From Emticicia agri (lineage in GTDB: Bacteria > Bacteroidota > Bacteroidia > Cytophagales > Spirosomataceae): 64,000 nucleotides of DNA. The position numbers were made by a program, and so were the translations under genes. The stretch lies in assembly GCF_004168285.1 (NCBI RefSeq), contig NZ_SEWF01000005.1:1-64000 (forward strand). The letters run 5' to 3'. Below are positions 1 to 9,042 of the stretch, one piece after another. The notes beneath the pieces were generated by a model, which was not told the DNA's origin, ran no database searches, and saw only the letters and a program-made list of their open reading frames with translations. Position 1 is the stretch's first letter, and every line of letters begins with the position of its first letter.

Positions 1-384
1 TCAGTCTATCAAGCTCCCAATAGTATTATTGGTGAAGAGAACTTGCTTGTTCTTGAAGAGAAATGGCGTAAATTGTACCCTAAGGCGGTTGAGCCCTGGA
101 TTAATAATTGGGAAAGGTTATCTGTCTTTTTTCAATATTCCCCAGCCATTAGAAAAATTGTATATACAACCAATACCATTGAGGCATATCATAGGCAGAT
201 TCGTAAACTGACCAAGACTAAGGGTGCATTTACCTCTGATAATGCTTTGCTAAAATTGGCTTTTCTATCCATTATGAACATGGATAAACTCTGGAATAAG
301 AAGGTTTTTAGCTGGAAAGAGATTTTATCAGAAATCAGTATTATTTTCGCTGATAGAATCGCTGATGAAGATTTCGAGTTATAA
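1..384 (+). CDS. IS256-family transposase, C-terminal part
   Basis: The frame is open from base 1 to a TAA at 382-384, about 127 residues, so the N-terminal two thirds are cut off by the window edge. Visible signatures are the IS256/mutator C-terminal stretch YTTNTIEAYHRQIRKLTKTK followed by the TKGAFTSDNALLKLAFL region, which in the family carries the last acidic residue of the DDE triad and the helical tail. The enzyme catalyses copy-out transposition of its own element. No frameshift or stop is seen in the visible part, so it may be intact upstream. Confidence 0.85.
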   Translation, partial: SVYQAPNSIIGEENLLVLEEKWRKLYPKAVEPWINNWERLSVFFQYSPAIRKIVYTTNTIEAYHRQIRKLTKTKGAFTSDNALLKLAFLSIMNMDKLWNKKVFSWKEILSEISIIFADRIADEDFEL

Positions 385-416
385 ACTCTGGTTGAAAAAA
401 CCAGAATTTATAACTC
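376..416 (+). terminator. Hairpin over the transposase stop codon
   Basis: An 18-bp inverted repeat with one mismatch (376-393 against 399-416, 5-nt loop) overlaps the stop codon. It has no long T-run. It probably ends or insulates the transposase transcript. Confidence 0.45.
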
Positions 417-434
417 GCTCTAATTACTCCTACA

Positions 435-458
435 TGACACAGTTTAGAAAATACTCCC
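435..458. repeat. Putative terminal inverted repeat of the IS256-type element
   Basis: The sequence TGACACAGTTTAGAAAATAC followed by TCCC resembles the GGGAGT...AAACTGTGTCA ends seen on many IS256-family elements. The partner end is outside the window, so the assignment rests on resemblance and position alone. Confidence 0.45.
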
Positions 459-494
459 AATACACACAACTTCTTCAATAAACTAAACAAAACA

Positions 495-526
495 AAAGGG
501 GATATTTCTTGCCAACTACCCCCTTT
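495..526 (-). terminator. Intrinsic terminator
   Basis: On the minus strand an AAAGGGGGTA / TATCCCCTTT stem is followed by TGTTTTG. It lies just after the stop of the minus-strand coiled-coil gene at 544-1509. Confidence 0.55.
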
Positions 527-543
527 ATATAAATGCGATAATC

Positions 544-1509
544 TTAGAAGAATAAGAAACTATTTCTTACCTTAAACTCTACAGTTCCTAAATAATCATT
601 ATTTGAGTAAACTGAGGCTTTATAAGTACCAGGTGTCAATTTCTCTTTCACATCAAACATAAAAGTTGTGTTTTGTGGATTTTTTGCAAAATCTACTGTT
701 TGTGTGGCATGAACGGCAATCGGCATTAATTTCTCTCCTTTCATAATACTAACTTCTTTATCAGCACCTTTAACAGGGACATTTTTATTGTCCAGAATAG
801 TCAGATACAATGTCTGCATATTTTCGGTACTTGTCTTTACCATTTCAGGTACAACAAAAGAAACTTTTAGTGAATGAGCTTTTTTCGCCTTAGCTGTTAC
901 TTTCGAATTTGGCTTAAGTACTTCTACCTTAAAATTATCTGCCGGTGAATCGTATATAATATCATCTACTTTCTTGTTTAATGAAGCAATCCGTGTATTC
1001 AACTCATCGCTTTGTGTTCTTAATTCATCATACTTGGCTTTCCATTCTGTATTTTCAGAAACCAAAGTAGCATTATTTGCCTGCAAATCTGTCAGGTTTC
1101 GCTCCATCAATGCTTTTACATCGTTCAAAGCAATAATCTGATTATTAAGAATTGTCAATTGTTCATCTTTTGATTTACCCTGTTTTCTTAAGTTGGCTGT
1201 TTCTCTATTCAATCTCGCCACTACTTTTTCTTTTTCCGAGAGCAATCCATTGATATATTCAGTTTTATTTACTAATTCTGCATTCTCATCACGCTCGTCG
1301 TTCAGATCTTTTGTCAATCCATTAATCTCCTCCTCCAGATTTTTCTTTACTGTCATTAAAGAATCTGACTGTACTGTAAATCTGTCGCGTTCGTCGGATA
1401 TTTCGCTTGAACGATAGGCCTGATATACGCCAAAAGCAGTGGCTACTGCCAACGCTCCTACCAGTACTCCGGTAAAAGCTCTTTTTCGTGAATCTGTTAA
1501 TTCTGCCAT
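544..1509 (-). CDS. Membrane-anchored coiled-coil protein, function unknown
   Basis: A 321-residue protein. Residues about 12-30 form one hydrophobic segment after a short basic N-terminus, so it is probably anchored in the inner membrane with the rest outside the cytoplasm. Residues about 35-190 are rich in E, K, N, L and Q with heptad character, a long coiled coil. The last ~125 residues look like a beta-sandwich with sequences such as GTYKASVYSNNDYLG, reminiscent of Ig-like folds. I do not recognise a named family. It stands alone between an IS end and a divergent histidine kinase. The layout (anchor, rod, terminal domain) suggests a periplasmic structural or scaffold role, which is inference. 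Confidence 0.7.
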   Translation of the reverse strand: MAELTDSRKRAFTGVLVGALAVATAFGVYQAYRSSEISDERDRFTVQSDSLMTVKKNLEEEINGLTKDLNDERDENAELVNKTEYINGLLSEKEKVVARLNRETANLRKQGKSKDEQLTILNNQIIALNDVKALMERNLTDLQANNATLVSENTEWKAKYDELRTQSDELNTRIASLNKKVDDIIYDSPADNFKVEVLKPNSKVTAKAKKAHSLKVSFVVPEMVKTSTENMQTLYLTILDNKNVPVKGADKEVSIMKGEKLMPIAVHATQTVDFAKNPQNTTFMFDVKEKLTPGTYKASVYSNNDYLGTVEFKVRNSFLFF

Positions 1510-1804
1510 AATAGTATGTGCGTTTGTGTATAAATCTTTCTTAAAATTTCAGTATAATCCCGAAAACAATTATACCATGCACTATTTCCCTGATTTTTAA
1601 CTATATTCACTAAGTATTATGGGGAAAACATTCCTCATAAGCCTTATTTTTCATGAGACAAAGGACACTATCGGATTAAATTTTGTAAAGATTCCGCTAA
1701 AAATCAGGAAGAGTTTTTTTAACTTTGGCTTACTAAAACTGCTTGTTTTTCGTTTCTAAGACTAAGAACCAACGTTACATTGCTACATAAACCTATTATA
1801 ATCT

Positions 1805-3238
1805 ATGCGTAAACCGTTCAGATATGTAACGCTTTCGTTTATTTCCTGTATTATCCTCCTGCTGATACTTACTATTATCTCTTATGTAAAAGTGCATCAG
1901 ACCCTGGCATATATGGAAGATATTGAGCGTAACTATCAGGTAATGATGAAGGGAGAAGAGTTAATCTCTAAAATGAAAGATATGGAAGCCGGGCAGAGAG
2001 GTTATCTACTCACACAACGCAATGTATTTCTGAATCCTTATTATGATGCCTATCGGGTAGTAGGCAAAATTATTAATGACCTTGAAGATTTGGTAGAGCA
2101 TAATCAGACACAAACGTCAAGGCTGACGCATCTCAAAAAACTGATTGCCGATAAAATTAAAATTACAGATGCCAATGTAAAATTAGCAAGAGCTAAAGAA
2201 CCTATCAGTCCTGAAAACCTGAAAGAGGATAAAAATAAAATGGACGAGATACGAAACACGATGAACCTGTTTCAATTAACCGAGAAGCAGTTTCTGAATA
2301 ATAAGTATAATTTAAAGATAAGTAACGACAAGCACCTGCCTGCTTATATTATTGCTCTTTCTGCCTCGTCAGCTTTGCTCCTGCTGGCTTCATTTGGCTT
2401 TCTTCTATACGAACTCCGTAAACGCATTAATTTTCAGAAAGCACTAGAAAACAACCTTGATAAACTACAACGTTCTAATTCAGAGTTAGAGCAATTTGCC
2501 TATGTAGCTTCTCATGATTTAAAAGAGCCGCTCAGAAAAATCAGGGCTTTCAGCGGCATATTATTAAAAAAACACTATCAGGCACTTAATCAGGACGGAC
2601 AGGAATCCCTGGATAAAATAGAGAAATCTGCAGAGCGTATGCAACTATTGATTGATGATTTGTTGACTTTTTCTCGTACGGTTAACCATCGGGATCAGGA
2701 TTTTGAGACGGTTGATTTAAATGCTATTCTGGAAGAAGTAGAAAGCGATATTTCGTTATCAATTGATGAAAAACAAGCCCGTATTCTTACAGAAAATCTA
2801 CCCGTTATTTTAGGGTTTTCATTTCAGCTTAAACAACTTTTTTATAATCTACTGAGTAACTCCATCAAATTCTCGAAAAACGGCGTTGCTCCGGTAATTG
2901 AAATAACCTCTGAAGAAATGTCAGGAAAAGATATTTTCTTTATTGAGGGTATCAGAGAAGAAAGCACCTTTTATCATATCTGTTTTCAGGATAATGGCAT
3001 TGGGTTTGAACGTAATTATGCCGAAAAGATTTTTGTTATTTTTCAACGTTTACATGGCCGACAAGATTACGAAGGCACCGGCATTGGTTTAGCCATCTGT
3101 AAGCGGGTAATGGGCAACCATAATGGTTTTATATTTGCTGAAGGCGAACTGGGTAAAGGAGCTAAATTCCATCTTTTCTTCCCTAAAACACCTAATCTGG
3201 TAAATAATAATCAGATACAGAAATTGCTTTCTGTGTAA
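1805..3238 (+). CDS. CHASE3-domain sensor histidine kinase
   Basis: A 477-residue membrane histidine kinase. TM1 is near residues 9-28 and TM2 near 180-202. The extracytoplasmic loop between them has the CHASE3 signature (GEELISKMKDMEAGQRGYLL, ~50-69). A HisKA domain follows with phospho-acceptor H237 in VASHDLKEPL, then a HATPase_c domain with N352 (NLLSNSIKF), G1 box DNGIGF (396-401) and G2 box GTGIGL (424-429). There is no PAS or receiver domain, and no response regulator lies next to it, so it is an orphan kinase. The DLKEPLRKIRAFS type of H-box resembles phytochrome-like kinases. The signal sensed is not visible. No clear Shine-Dalgarno precedes the ATG. Confidence 0.93.
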   Translation: MRKPFRYVTLSFISCIILLLILTIISYVKVHQTLAYMEDIERNYQVMMKGEELISKMKDMEAGQRGYLLTQRNVFLNPYYDAYRVVGKIINDLEDLVEHNQTQTSRLTHLKKLIADKIKITDANVKLARAKEPISPENLKEDKNKMDEIRNTMNLFQLTEKQFLNNKYNLKISNDKHLPAYIIALSASSALLLLASFGFLLYELRKRINFQKALENNLDKLQRSNSELEQFAYVASHDLKEPLRKIRAFSGILLKKHYQALNQDGQESLDKIEKSAERMQLLIDDLLTFSRTVNHRDQDFETVDLNAILEEVESDISLSIDEKQARILTENLPVILGFSFQLKQLFYNLLSNSIKFSKNGVAPVIEITSEEMSGKDIFFIEGIREESTFYHICFQDNGIGFERNYAEKIFVIFQRLHGRQDYEGTGIGLAICKRVMGNHNGFIFAEGELGKGAKFHLFFPKTPNLVNNNQIQKLLSV

Positions 3239-3290
3239 CCGCAGATAGTTATTCTTGCTTTTGAAGCTGACACATACATTAGAAAATCTA

Positions 3291-4550
3291 CTACTTCTTT
3301 CTAAAACCCGTTAAAAGCCTATTTATGCTTTCTAAATCTGCATCTGATGGAATATCATTTGGCTTATTAATAAAGTCAATATAATCTCCTATTTCTTCAA
3401 AAGTAGAGGGTTTTGATGTTAAATTTCCTTTAGCGGCAACACAAACAGGATAATTTGCATTTTTATCTTTCTTCTTGATTGATTCACATTTAATCCTGAA
3501 TTTCCAGGCATGTAAAGGCATTTTACTATTAATAGCTACACCCTTTTCGGTAAAAACCTGGTTCAGTTTTATTGTTGAATCGTCAAAAAGCTGTGAGGGA
3601 ATCTTTTTTTGCAAGGTAGGCATATACCAGCCATTGAAAAGAGAAGTTTTTCCGATTTTTTGTCCTCCAATTATGAAATAATAACCCATGTCGGTATTTG
3701 CGTCTATCCAACCGAAAGAGGCACGAATCAATTTCATTAAATCTCTGAATTTTAAACTTGATGCGACCTCAATTGTTCTCGAAATTTCTGGTTTTACTCC
3801 CTGAACTGTAATTTTCAAAACCAGAACTTTACCAGAAACGCTTGAATAATTGATTGGTTCGTTAAAAATTTCATCGCCGTGCAACAATAAATTTAAAAAA
3901 TCGGCCACATTAATATTTAGGTTATCATCAACATCAAAAACTGTTTTATCGAACATATTCGTTTCAGATGAATTAATATACAACTGAATGCGGTAATTTG
4001 CTTGTTGAATACTGAATTCTTCCGGGTTATAAGTTTCTCCAAGCCACTCTTTGAATTCTTTTGCTTGTTTACTATTTGGTTTTTTTAGAGCCTCAACTAA
4101 TTCCAAATAGCCCGGCAGGCTTCCGCAATCTTCAGGTGGACAGTTTCGCTGACCATCAATACAGAAAGGACTGACTTTATGAAGTGTGTATGAAATTTCT
4201 TCAAGACAAACCGTATGAATCCAACTATCTCCAAAATCATATTCATAAAGCATCGAATCTCCTATAGTCTGAAAAATATCCCTGATTTTATAGGAGCTAC
4301 CATCTTCAAAGTCTGATTCATCGCCTACCAGTGCTAAATCAGCATACCCGGCTCTTTTTCTATCAGGCTTTTTTGATGAATTAACATGATAGTAGGCATA
4401 TAGGTGTGCACATTCCCAACCCATTGCTCCTTGAATAACATAATGGAGGTCAAACAAGGTTTGTTCACTATTAATAGTTATCGTACGCCAGATTGGAGGC
4501 TGAATATGCTTTTCAAAAAGTGTTATTTTAAGCTGATAAATTTGAGGCAT
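3291..4550 (-). CDS. pRiA4b ORF-3-like protein with a duplicated domain
   Basis: A 419-residue protein. The N-terminal ~190 residues match the plasmid pRiA4b ORF-3 / IS1096 TnpR-like family: opening YQLKITLFEKHIQPPIWRTI, the YEYDFGDSW motif, and the cysteine-containing CIDGQRNCPPEDCG followed by GYLELVEALKKP. A second, shorter and more diverged copy of the fold begins near residue 235 (VLVLKITVQGVKPEISRTIE). The family is common on plasmids and near mobile elements; its biochemical role is not established. The IS256 end is about 3 kb away. No transposase or partner gene adjoins it. Confidence 0.8.
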   Translation of the reverse strand: MPQIYQLKITLFEKHIQPPIWRTITINSEQTLFDLHYVIQGAMGWECAHLYAYYHVNSSKKPDRKRAGYADLALVGDESDFEDGSSYKIRDIFQTIGDSMLYEYDFGDSWIHTVCLEEISYTLHKVSPFCIDGQRNCPPEDCGSLPGYLELVEALKKPNSKQAKEFKEWLGETYNPEEFSIQQANYRIQLYINSSETNMFDKTVFDVDDNLNINVADFLNLLLHGDEIFNEPINYSSVSGKVLVLKITVQGVKPEISRTIEVASSLKFRDLMKLIRASFGWIDANTDMGYYFIIGGQKIGKTSLFNGWYMPTLQKKIPSQLFDDSTIKLNQVFTEKGVAINSKMPLHAWKFRIKCESIKKKDKNANYPVCVAAKGNLTSKPSTFEEIGDYIDFINKPNDIPSDADLESINRLLTGFRKK

Positions 4551-4832
4551 TTTCTATGTATAATTACATGAATAATAACATGATTCTTTTTCCTGCATCA
4601 TACTTATTTTTTAAATAAGTACACAATTATAGCGTAAATCTACTGATTTATTCAGTAAATCTATTTGAACATATTATTGATGCCTGACTCTAATCCTATA
4701 CAATCACGAAAGGCCGCTAAAAGCGGCCTGATGTGTGATTTAAAACAATTCTACTTCGTAATTAAATGTGTTTCTATTCCGAACAGATGCAACACATTTT
4801 CTTTTTCATGGCTATCAATTAATTTCTTGTAC

Positions 4833-5810
4833 TTACAAACCTATGGATAGACTTGCTGAAATAGACAAGCTTACATCAGCATTTGATTTTACTGCAATAC
4901 TGCTTAAATCAATACTATTTTTACTTGTAAGATTTAATAAAGCAATTAATCCAAATATACCTCCAGTTGGTTTGTTAAAAGAGGCACAATGCACCTCATA
5001 ATCACCCTGTTCCAGAAATGCCGCTTTGAAATTTCCGTTGGCGTCAACTTTGGCACTTGTAATTGCATTTTTAAACTGAATCTTATTTTCGCCTTGTCCT
5101 TGTGTTTCGGTGGCCTGATTAAAAGTACCTTTTTTATATACATATACTACTACATTTCCCATAGTAGTGGCATTATAATTATCTATTTTACCTGTAATAC
5201 TACCTGCTGAAGTGCGCTCTACTAACCGGATAGATGACTGTAATTCGTTATAACTCACAAAAGAATAAGTGGTCTGACTACCCGATGTTTCACTTTTAAC
5301 AGCTTTTCTCAAATCAAAGTCGAGTATTACATCTGTAGCCGTCCCTTCTTTTACGATAAATTCTTTAGTAGTCAGTTCTATTGCATTTTGTGTACTACCT
5401 GTTAACTGTAATTTCTGTTTGGTGTTATCGGTCTTTTGTATATAACACCCTGGTGCTGTACCAGACTGGTCTTTTTCATAATCTAATACCAGCGTCAGCT
5501 TATTAAAAGTACCAGTATTAAAATTGCCCTCACCTAAACTCAATGAGTTACCATTCTGTAGTTCCAAAAGATTTACCGTCTTAGGACCTTTAAACCCTTC
5601 AAATGTTTTGCCATCTACTTTTATTTCTGTTACCGTTACAAAAGCACCTTTTACTTCAGGCGAGTCAATGGGAGAATCAGTAATACTAACCTTCAAGGTA
5701 CCATTAGATGTGTTAGGATCCGGGTCATTGGTTGAGTCTTCGCAAGACATTTGAAAAAAACCTAATGCTCCAATAAGCATTGCACTAAAAAACATTCTTG
5801 AAACTTTCAT
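4833..5810 (-). CDS. DUF4382-domain lipoprotein
   Basis: A 325-residue predicted lipoprotein. The signal peptide ends in FFQMSC with lipid-attachment Cys23, then a short Asp/Asn/Pro/Thr linker. The DUF4382 domain follows (LKVSITDSPIDSPEVKGAFV to LLELQNGNSLSLGEGNF). The C-terminal ~130 residues look like a carboxypeptidase-regulatory or SpaA-like beta fold (SAGSITGKIDNYNAT, FKAAFLEQGDYEVHC). Such proteins sit on the outer membrane surface or in the periplasm of Bacteroidota; the function is unknown. It is monocistronic. Confidence 0.85.
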   Translation of the reverse strand: MKVSRMFFSAMLIGALGFFQMSCEDSTNDPDPNTSNGTLKVSITDSPIDSPEVKGAFVTVTEIKVDGKTFEGFKGPKTVNLLELQNGNSLSLGEGNFNTGTFNKLTLVLDYEKDQSGTAPGCYIQKTDNTKQKLQLTGSTQNAIELTTKEFIVKEGTATDVILDFDLRKAVKSETSGSQTTYSFVSYNELQSSIRLVERTSAGSITGKIDNYNATTMGNVVVYVYKKGTFNQATETQGQGENKIQFKNAITSAKVDANGNFKAAFLEQGDYEVHCASFNKPTGGIFGLIALLNLTSKNSIDLSSIAVKSNADVSLSISASLSIGL

Positions 5811-6112
5811 AAAAATTAGGAATTTGTGAAAAAATAAACTGAAAGGTACAAGGTTGTTTCATACGTATAGGTATTATATTTTAGGTTCCTGACAAGGTTA
5901 ACTAAGACCTCAAACAAAAACTTTATACCATTATCAATGGCACAGTCTGTTTAACGAAAATGTAGATTTTATTCCTCATCATTCAACAAAATTTCTACAA
6001 AACAGAACGTTCGGGTAGAAGATATTTAGAGAAAAAATATTGGAACAGGATTTTAACGTTTATATACGACAACGTTCTTTAAATAATGTTTTCTAAACAA
6101 CTACTAAGTATA

Positions 6113-6598
6113 ATGCGTAAAGTTTTTTTATTGACGGTTTTTATGAGTTTCTGGTGTTTAGCTGTATCTGCTCAACATGCCTATAAAGCGGGTGTGGGTG
6201 TCAGATTGAATTATGGATATGGGTTGAGTATAAAATACAATATGACTCAGAAAAAATCGGTAGAGGGGATTGTTTACACTCGTTGGCGAGGTATAAATAT
6301 TACAGGTTTATATGAGATTCATGCCCCTGCGTTTAAAACAGCCGGGTGGCGCTGGTATTATGGTATAGGTGGGCATATAGGCGTATGGAGAGACGGGCCA
6401 AGATATGGAAACCCTTGGTTTGATGGCCCTGGCCCTTATACAGTACTTGGTGCAGACGGGATATTAGGCTTAGAATATACATTTAAAGAAATACCTCTTA
6501 ATCTGAGTGTAGACTGGAAGCCCGCTATAAATCTGATTGGTTATCAAGGCCTTTGGCTTGATGATGTAGCAGTAACAGCACGATTTGCTATTAAATAA
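6113..6598 (+). CDS. Small outer-membrane beta-barrel-like protein
   Basis: About 161 residues from the ATG at 6113, where a clean signal peptide starts (MRKVFLLTVFMSFWCLAVSA); an upstream in-frame ATG at 6086 would add nine unneeded residues. The mature part alternates hydrophobic and polar residues with many aromatic residues and glycines (GVGVRLNYGYGLSIKYNM, GWRWYYGIGGHIGVWRDG) and ends VTARFAIK, with a hydrophobic final strand. This suggests an 8-strand-type outer-membrane barrel. No specific family is recognised. Confidence 0.7.
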   Translation: MRKVFLLTVFMSFWCLAVSAQHAYKAGVGVRLNYGYGLSIKYNMTQKKSVEGIVYTRWRGINITGLYEIHAPAFKTAGWRWYYGIGGHIGVWRDGPRYGNPWFDGPGPYTVLGADGILGLEYTFKEIPLNLSVDWKPAINLIGYQGLWLDDVAVTARFAIK

Positions 6599-6635
6599 AT
6601 CCACACAAAAAATATATGGGCTTTCACAACCACTA

Positions 6636-7820
6636 TCAGGCACTTGCCCAGCCCATTAATAAACCACCAACAATAATTAAATAGACAGGCACCAGACGTG
6701 TTTGTAAAAGAATGAAGGTCAGGACAATAGTCATAACCGATACTAAATCCACATACATAGGTTGAAAAAGAGAGAATGCCGCCGCCGCTGTAAGACCAGT
6801 ACTGGCGGCATTTATACCTTCAAGAGAGGCTCTGATGCCCCGGTATTTTTTCAGTTGGTCCCAGAAACGGATAACAAAGAATATCAGAAAAGTACCGGGC
6901 AGAAAAATACCTACTGTAGCTACCAGACTCCCTAATAACTCACCACTGATGCCCCAGTCTCGCATAGATAAAGTACCTACAAACGAGGAAATAGAGAAAA
7001 CAGGCCCGGGTGCTACTTCTACAATAGCCAGACCCGACAAAAATTCATCTGCCGACAAATAATGTTTAAATTTCACAAACTCATTATAGAGCAATGGTTT
7101 CAGAATATGCCCTCCACCAAAGGTCAGACTTCCGTTCCGATAAAAGTTTTCAAATAAACGGATAGGCAAAGAGTGCGTAATTGCCCCCAATCCTGCCGAA
7201 AATAACAATACGCCTAACCATAAAAAGAAATTCCCCCACTCTATTCTGATTGGTTCTTTCTGCATTTTTTCCTGCTCACCAAACTTTAAAGCCGTAGCTA
7301 AACCGCCTAATAAAATCCAGATGGGTGTAATGTAGGGAGAAGGAAAAAAAAATCCGGCAATGGCAGCCAATATCATCAATAAAACGCTTACCTGCGTTTT
7401 AATCACTTTCATACCAATTGAAAACGCAGCAAACATGATAAATGCTACTCCCATAGGCTTGATAAACCGGGTAAGATTTGCCAACTGACCCTTCTCAATA
7501 TAGGTAATACCCAAAGCTGCCAGCGTCATGAGTATAGCACCCGGCAAAATCCAGATAAGAAGCGTCAGATAAGCCAGATTGGCTCCGCCTAAGCGAAATC
7601 CTAAAGCAGTAATAGTTTGGGTAGAAGTGGGGCCGGGTAAAATCTGGCAGAGTGATTGCAGTTCTAATAATTCGGCCTCTGTCAGATAATTTCTTTTCTT
7701 TACAAACCTCTCCAGAAACATCGTCAAGTGTACTTGCGGGCCACCAAAGCAGGTCAGCGCAAGAATCATGACATCTTTCAAAAAAATGAAGTATCTAATC
7801 TGGCGGGTTTTTCGCATCAA
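6636..7820 (-). CDS. chrA: Chromate transporter (CHR family, long-chain form)
   Basis: A 394-residue integral membrane protein made of two homologous CHR halves. The first half carries FGGPQVHLTMFLERFVKKRNYLT and QILPGPTSTQ; the second carries FGGGHILKPLLYNEFV and LAIVEVAPGPVFSISSFVGTL. These paired FGG...PGP motifs are the hallmark of bidomain ChrA, a proton-motive chromate exporter in the inner membrane. There are 10-12 hydrophobic segments and the length fits the family. No chrB-like regulator adjoins it, so expression may be constitutive. Substrate assignment follows the family and has not been tested here. Confidence 0.9.
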   Translation of the reverse strand: MMRKTRQIRYFIFLKDVMILALTCFGGPQVHLTMFLERFVKKRNYLTEAELLELQSLCQILPGPTSTQTITALGFRLGGANLAYLTLLIWILPGAILMTLAALGITYIEKGQLANLTRFIKPMGVAFIMFAAFSIGMKVIKTQVSVLLMILAAIAGFFFPSPYITPIWILLGGLATALKFGEQEKMQKEPIRIEWGNFFLWLGVLLFSAGLGAITHSLPIRLFENFYRNGSLTFGGGHILKPLLYNEFVKFKHYLSADEFLSGLAIVEVAPGPVFSISSFVGTLSMRDWGISGELLGSLVATVGIFLPGTFLIFFVIRFWDQLKKYRGIRASLEGINAASTGLTAAAAFSLFQPMYVDLVSVMTIVLTFILLQTRLVPVYLIIVGGLLMGWASA

Positions 7821-7858
7821 ATCTACACGATTTTTTTTCGTTCAGTAAAGAAACTCAA

Positions 7859-7892
7859 TATAGCACAGAAAAACTATAATTTCTGTGCTATA
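7859..7892 (-). terminator. Terminator of the 2OG-Fe(II) oxygenase gene
   Basis: A perfect 13-bp stem (859-871 with 880-892, 8-nt loop) lies downstream of the minus-strand oxygenase stop and before chrA. It is strong enough to act without a long T-run. Confidence 0.6.
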
Positions 7893-7915
7893 CGCAATTT
7901 TTCGACTACGAACAG

Positions 7916-8872
7916 CTATTTTTTCAAGCCCAACTCTCTCAATCTTTCATCAAGAAACTCTCCGGCTGTCATATTTTCATAACGTCTCGGGTTATTTTCG
8001 TCTATACAACTATCCAGACAAGTTAAATCAGTTTCCGGACGAGCGTGCATGAAAAATGGAATAGAAAAACGAGAAGATTTCATTTTTTCACGAGGAGGAT
8101 TCACAACCTGATGAATTGTTGACTTTAATTTATGGTTGGTCAGGCGGTCGAGCATATCTCCTACATTAATGATAATCTGGTCAGGCAATGCCGTTACCGG
8201 AATCCACTTACCGTCTAAACGTAATACCTCCAGACCTTCGGCTGATGCACCCATTAACAAGGTAATGAGGTTAATGTCTCCATGAGCGGCTGCACGCACA
8301 GCACCTTCCGGCAAAGCATCAGGGTTTTCAATCGGGAAATAATGCAAAGCTCTTAAAATACTGTCTCCACCTTTTACTTTGTCTTCAAAATAATCTTCAG
8401 GCAAACCCAGATAGAGCGCAATAGCTCTTAGAAGAGTTTTCCCGGTATTCTCAAAAGTTCTGTAAACCTCAGTTGTATATTTCTCAAACTCTGGCACTTC
8501 TGCCGGAAATACATTTTTATACATTCCTTCTTCTGCTTCTGGTTGCCCTACATGATAAAATTCTTTTAAATCGGGTCGGCTGTGCCCTTTAGCAGTTTCT
8601 TTGCCTTTTCCTACATATCCTCTTTGTCCGGCCAGTTCAGGAAACTCATATTTCTTTTTCATTTCATCAGGCTGATAGAAAAACTTCTGTACGGCTTCGT
8701 AGAGTTTTCCCCTCAGCTCTTCTGAAAGTCCATGATTCTTAATGGCCACAAAACCGATATTATTAAAGGCTTTACCTATTTCCTGTACAAATTTAGCCTT
8801 ACGTTCGGGGTTGCCCGATGTAAAGTCTGCTAAATCTAATGACGGTATTTCGTCAAGCAATGCTTGTTCCAT
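7916..8872 (-). CDS. Isopenicillin N synthase-like 2OG-Fe(II) oxygenase
   Basis: A 318-residue cytosolic enzyme of the isopenicillin N synthase/flavonol synthase superfamily. An N-terminal DIOX_N domain (PSLDLADF ... FVAIKNHGL) is followed by the catalytic jelly roll with Fe(II) ligands H197-x-D199 and H254, and the cosubstrate-binding RxS (R268-F-S270). All catalytic residues are present and the length is normal. The substrate cannot be told from sequence. It is monocistronic and divergent from rpe; the intergenic region carries a TAATTTTG -7-like box for this gene but no good -33 TTG. Confidence 0.88.
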   Translation of the reverse strand: MEQALLDEIPSLDLADFTSGNPERKAKFVQEIGKAFNNIGFVAIKNHGLSEELRGKLYEAVQKFFYQPDEMKKKYEFPELAGQRGYVGKGKETAKGHSRPDLKEFYHVGQPEAEEGMYKNVFPAEVPEFEKYTTEVYRTFENTGKTLLRAIALYLGLPEDYFEDKVKGGDSILRALHYFPIENPDALPEGAVRAAAHGDINLITLLMGASAEGLEVLRLDGKWIPVTALPDQIIINVGDMLDRLTNHKLKSTIHQVVNPPREKMKSSRFSIPFFMHARPETDLTCLDSCIDENNPRRYENMTAGEFLDERLRELGLKK

Positions 8873-9030
8873 GAGATGAAGTATTTTTTGGCAAAATTAA
8901 GGATTTTTCGGCGTCTAAATTAAAAAAAAATGATACGTATTCTCATAAAAAACAGTAAAGTCAGATGAAATGTTGTACAGGTCTGTCAAATAGTCTTTTC
9001 AGACAAAGGCATTTTTTGACGAAAATACCC

Positions 9031-9038
9031 TACCTTTG
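9031..9038 (+). promoter_or_regulatory. -7 box (TACCTTTG) before rpe
   Basis: TACCTTTG, the Bacteroidota -7 element, ends 4 nt before the chosen rpe ATG. No TTG sits 19-22 nt upstream, so this is a half-promoter match. If used, the transcript would be nearly leaderless, which supports the start at 9043 over the earlier in-frame ATG at 8965. Confidence 0.4.
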
Positions 9039-9042
9039 CGAC

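Larger units (their letters stand above)
1..458 (+). mobile_element. Right end of an IS256-family insertion sequence
   Basis: The window opens inside a transposase reading frame of the IS256 (mutator) family. After its stop there is a hairpin and then a putative terminal inverted repeat at 435-458. The left end lies outside the window, so completeness and target duplication cannot be judged. The following DNA leads quietly into a terminator of the next gene, so no gene is visibly interrupted on this side. Confidence 0.7.

Noticed and set aside
8965-9042. Earlier start for rpe
   Set aside because: Adds 26 residues not found in the family and lies before the -7 box.
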